This document shows positions 61,171 to 64,000 of a stretch of 64,000 bases of DNA, one piece after another. The translations under genes were made by a program, and so were the position numbers. The DNA comes from Bermanella sp049115935. GTDB lineage: Bacteria; Pseudomonadota; Gammaproteobacteria; Pseudomonadales; Oceanobacteraceae. Location of the stretch: the NCBI GenBank assembly GCA_049115935.1, contig JAGDZK010000063.1, positions 1 through 64,000 of the forward strand. Reading direction: 5' to 3'. The notes beneath the pieces are model-generated. The model was not told the DNA's origin. It made no database searches and was given only the letters and a program-made list of their open reading frames with translations. Numbering within the stretch: the stretch's first letter is position 1; each line of letters begins with the position of its first letter.

Positions 61171-64000
61171 TAAGCAAAAGACCTTTGTTCGCCATCACCC
61201 GCTACGTTTTCAACACAACGACCACATAATGTTTCGTGTTCTTTGTGCGCGCCGACATCTTCACGGTGGTGCCAGCAACGATCACATTTTTCATGTTCAC
61301 TGGCTTCAACCAGTACACGTAAGCCTTCAATTTCGGTGGCTTGCCCAGCTGCTTCATCAAATGCTTTTACATCGGCCGTAGAGGTAATGGTTACAAAACG
61401 CAATTCATCACCTAGGCTTGCTAAGTCTTGTGCTAATTGACCGTCAACATATAACGTCACTTTTGCACCTAAGCTTGCGCCTACGGTTTTTTCGTTACGG
61501 GCTTTTTCTAACAGTTTGTTCACTTCGGTTTTCACCGTCATGATGCGACGCCAAAAAGCGTTATCAAATTTTTCATCTTTAGCACTGAACAGGTCACCGT
61601 ACCATTCAGCTAGCAATACACTTGGCTCACGCTCATTGCCAACTGGTGCCGGCATTTGCTCCCACGCTTCTTCAGCAGTGAAACTTAAAATCGGTGCCAT
61701 CCAACGAATCATGGCTTCTGCCACATGATACAACGCAGTTTGCGCAGAACGACGTGCCGCTGAATCTGCTTTGGTTGTGTACTGACGATCTTTAATCACA
61801 TCAAGGTAAAAACCACCCAATTCATTTACACAGAAATGATGCAGTTTTTGGTAGATGTTAATTAATTGGTATTCGTTGTAATGACCTTGAATTTCACCTT
61901 GCAGTTTATTGGTTTGGTCCACAATCCAAGCGTCTAACGGCAACAATTCTTCGGCCGCCATCATATGTTTTTGTGGCTCAAAACCATTAATGTTCGCCAG
62001 TAAGAAACGTACCGTGTTACGAATACGACGATAGGAATCCGCCGTACGATTTAAAATTTGATCACTCACGGTCATTTCACTTGAGTAATCCGTAGAGGCC
62101 ACCCACAAACGTAAAATGTCACCGCCTAGTTTATTCACCACATCTTGTGGTGACATAACATTACCTAATGACTTAGACATTTTTTTGCCTTCGCCATCAA
62201 CGGTAAAACCATGGGTTAATACAGTTTTGTAAGGGGCTTTACCACGGGCACCGACACTGGTCAGCATTGAAGACTGGAACCAACCACGGTGTTGGTCAGA
62301 ACCTTCAAGGTATAAGTCCGCAGGCACATGCAGCTCTGGGTGTTCTTCTAAAACTGCCGCGTGTGTCACACCAGAATCAAACCATACATCTAATGTGTCG
62401 GTGATTTTTTGATAATCATCCGCTTCGCTGCCCAATAGTTCAGCAGGGTCTAAATCAAACCAAGCATCAATGCCTTCTAGTTCTACTTTTTTGGCAACGA
62501 TTTCAATTAAGTCTTGAGTATTTGGATGCAGCTCACCTGTGACCTTATGTACAAATAATGCAATGGGCACGCCCCAAGTACGTTGACGCGAAATACACCA
62601 GTCTGGGCGTGTGCCCATCATGGCTTCAATACGGGCTTTACCCCAACTTGGACGCCAGTCAACTGAGTTTTCCACCTCGTTCATGGCTTGCTCCAACAAA
62701 CCATTTTGTTTCATCGAGATAAACCACTGAGGTGTCGCACGGAAAATAATTGGGCTCTTGTGTCTCCAGCAATGTGGGTAGCTGTGAGTTAGGTTTTGCT
62801 TTTTAAGTAGCGCGCCTTTTTCATTTAAAATACCCAGTACTTTAAAGTTACCTTTATCAGCAACGCTTAACCCTGAAAGCTCTAATGCCGACAAGGCTTC
62901 GTTTTCAATGAACAAACCTTCTGCATTAACCAACATAGCTTTAGAGGTGACGCCGTATTTATTGGATACCACGTAATCGTCTGCACCGTGGAATGGTGCG
63001 GTGTGCACAGAGCCTGTACCTGAGTCTGCGGTTACGTGCAGGCCTGTAATAATCGGCACATATTTTTCAGCAGCGCCATCATCGCTTGGCATAAACGGAT
63101 GTTTAACACTAAATGGCGCGCTATCGCTTTCTTCGCGCACCCAACCAAAGTCCGCACCTTTTGCAAAACCGATGGTTTCATAACCGTCTGCTGCAATGCC
63201 GTAACGCTCCATGGCATCACGTACTAGATCAGTGGCTAAAATAATTAATTCATCTGCTTCTTTTAAATGCACCAAGGCGTATTCAATTTCTGGGTGAACC
63301 GAAACCGCTTCGTTTGCAGGAAGTGTCCATGGCGTGGTTGTCCAGATAACAATGCTGGCTGTTTTAGTTGCAAAATCAGCGGCTTCTTTTTCTAGCTTAA
63401 ATTTTGTCAATAAATCCTCTGTGTTTTGGAATGCAAATTTCACATCAATGGATACAGACTTTTTATCTTGGTATTCCACTTCCGCTTCTGCCAAGGCAGA
63501 GCCACAATCCATACACCAGTTAACCGGTTTTTCACCTTTGTGTAGGTGGCCGTTATTGATGATGCGACCTAGGGTGCGAATGATGTTGGATTCAAATTTG
63601 AAATCCATGGTTAGGTAGGGTTTATCCCAATCACCCAACACCATCAAACGTTTAAAGTCGTTGCGCTGACCATCCACTTGCGTTTGTGCGTATTCACGAC
63701 ATTTTTGACGGAAGGTTTTAGCATCAACCGCCACGCCCGCTTTGCCAATTTGCTTTTCTACGTTTAGCTCGATTGGTAAACCATGGCAATCCCAACCTGG
63801 CACGTAAGGGGCGTCTTTGCCACTTAAGGTTTGAGATTTAATGATGATGTCTTTTAAGATTTTATTCACCGAGTGACCAATGTGAATATCACCATTGGCG
63901 TACGGAGGGCCGTCATGCAAAATGAATTTTTCACGACCAGAACGGGCATTACGAATGGCTTTGTACAAATCCATTTCTTGCCATTTTTGCAAAGTGGCCG
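61170..64000 (-). CDS. ileS: Isoleucyl-tRNA synthetase, N-terminus cut by window edge
   Basis: At least 943 codons of a class I synthetase are present; the frame is open to the right edge so the true start is outside. Visible: HIGH signature in PPYANGDIHIGHSVNK, KMSKS loop (GKKMSKSLGN), and the C-terminal zinc site CDRCWHHREDVG ... CGRCV. It charges tRNA-Ile and edits misactivated valine (CP1 editing domain in the middle). It precedes lspA. Confidence 0.97.
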   Translation of the reverse strand, partial: ATLQKWQEMDLYKAIRNARSGREKFILHDGPPYANGDIHIGHSVNKILKDIIIKSQTLSGKDAPYVPGWDCHGLPIELNVEKQIGKAGVAVDAKTFRQKCREYAQTQVDGQRNDFKRLMVLGDWDKPYLTMDFKFESNIIRTLGRIINNGHLHKGEKPVNWCMDCGSALAEAEVEYQDKKSVSIDVKFAFQNTEDLLTKFKLEKEAADFATKTASIVIWTTTPWTLPANEAVSVHPEIEYALVHLKEADELIILATDLVRDAMERYGIAADGYETIGFAKGADFGWVREESDSAPFSVKHPFMPSDDGAAEKYVPIITGLHVTADSGTGSVHTAPFHGADDYVVSNKYGVTSKAMLVNAEGLFIENEALSALELSGLSVADKGNFKVLGILNEKGALLKKQNLTHSYPHCWRHKSPIIFRATPQWFISMKQNGLLEQAMNEVENSVDWRPSWGKARIEAMMGTRPDWCISRQRTWGVPIALFVHKVTGELHPNTQDLIEIVAKKVELEGIDAWFDLDPAELLGSEADDYQKITDTLDVWFDSGVTHAAVLEEHPELHVPADLYLEGSDQHRGWFQSSMLTSVGARGKAPYKTVLTHGFTVDGEGKKMSKSLGNVMSPQDVVNKLGGDILRLWVASTDYSSEMTVSDQILNRTADSYRRIRNTVRFLLANINGFEPQKHMMAAEELLPLDAWIVDQTNKLQGEIQGHYNEYQLINIYQKLHHFCVNELGGFYLDVIKDRQYTTKADSAARRSAQTALYHVAEAMIRWMAPILSFTAEEAWEQMPAPVGNEREPSVLLAEWYGDLFSAKDEKFDNAFWRRIMTVKTEVNKLLEKARNEKTVGASLGAKVTLYVDGQLAQDLASLGDELRFVTITSTADVKAFDEAAGQATEIEGLRVLVEASEHEKCDRCWHHREDVGAHKEHETLCGRCVENVAGDGEQRSFA

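Overview
The window looks like a chromosomal segment from a marine-type gammaproteobacterium with moderately low GC (by eye low-to-mid 40s percent). The supports are conserved gammaproteobacterial gene orders: ampDE divergent from nadC, then pilABCD-coaE-yacG; prfB-lysS; ileS-lspA-fkpB-ispH; and a homodimeric-type aceE with aceF. A Vibrio/Shewanella-like TonB2 system and the overall gene mix suggest an Oceanospirillales relative (Oleispira/Bermanella-like), but that placement is inference. I see no insertion sequence, prophage, CRISPR array, rRNA or tRNA.

Layout. 0-9 kb: the 5' end of groES with a sigma32-type promoter, fxsA, a coiled-coil membrane protein, an intergenic repeat, a yybP-ykoY (manganese) riboswitch in front of a TMEM165/GDT1-type exporter, a short-chain dehydrogenase, a chemoreceptor, an alkyltransferase-like protein, ampG, yajQ, a degenerate REP-transposase-like protein and panE. 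9-17 kb: an orphan sensor kinase, then a cobalamin riboswitch controlling a BtuB-type receptor and a propeller-like lipoprotein, then a second chemoreceptor. 17-26.5 kb: aceEF, cobalamin nucleotide-loop genes (cobU-cobT-cobC), a PilZ protein, a ROK sugar kinase and ampDE. 26.8-36.9 kb: nadC, an O-antigen-ligase-like membrane protein, an alkaline-phosphatase-superfamily membrane protein, pilA (with a clear -24/-12 sigma54 promoter), pilBCD, coaE and yacG. 37-47 kb: a TonB2-type energy-transduction operon (DUF3450, TtpC-like, ExbB, ExbD, TonB, TPR protein), a beta-helix-like lipoprotein and a 973-residue TonB-dependent receptor. 47-52 kb: a YkgJ-type protein and a four-gene cluster (cupredoxin-like, GGDEF/EAL, DUF3034, lipid-anchored truncated hemoglobin). 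52-64 kb: ung, a membrane protein, lysS, prfB with its programmed frameshift, small genes, ispH, fkpB, lspA and ileS (cut by the right edge).

How the parts may work together. Two TonB-linked uptake modules stand out. In the first, a B12 riboswitch controls an outer-membrane receptor whose partner lipoprotein could be a surface cobalamin-capture protein. In the second, a complete TonB2 energiser, a large receptor and a lipoprotein each carry a PhoB-box-like site 58-80 bp upstream, and the energiser and receptor sites are nearly identical, so all three may form one phosphate-starvation uptake system. A third point of interest is the pair of variable, AT-rich membrane proteins beside pilA, which could glycosylate or phospho-modify the pilin. 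Muropeptide recycling is also represented by ampG and ampDE at separate sites.
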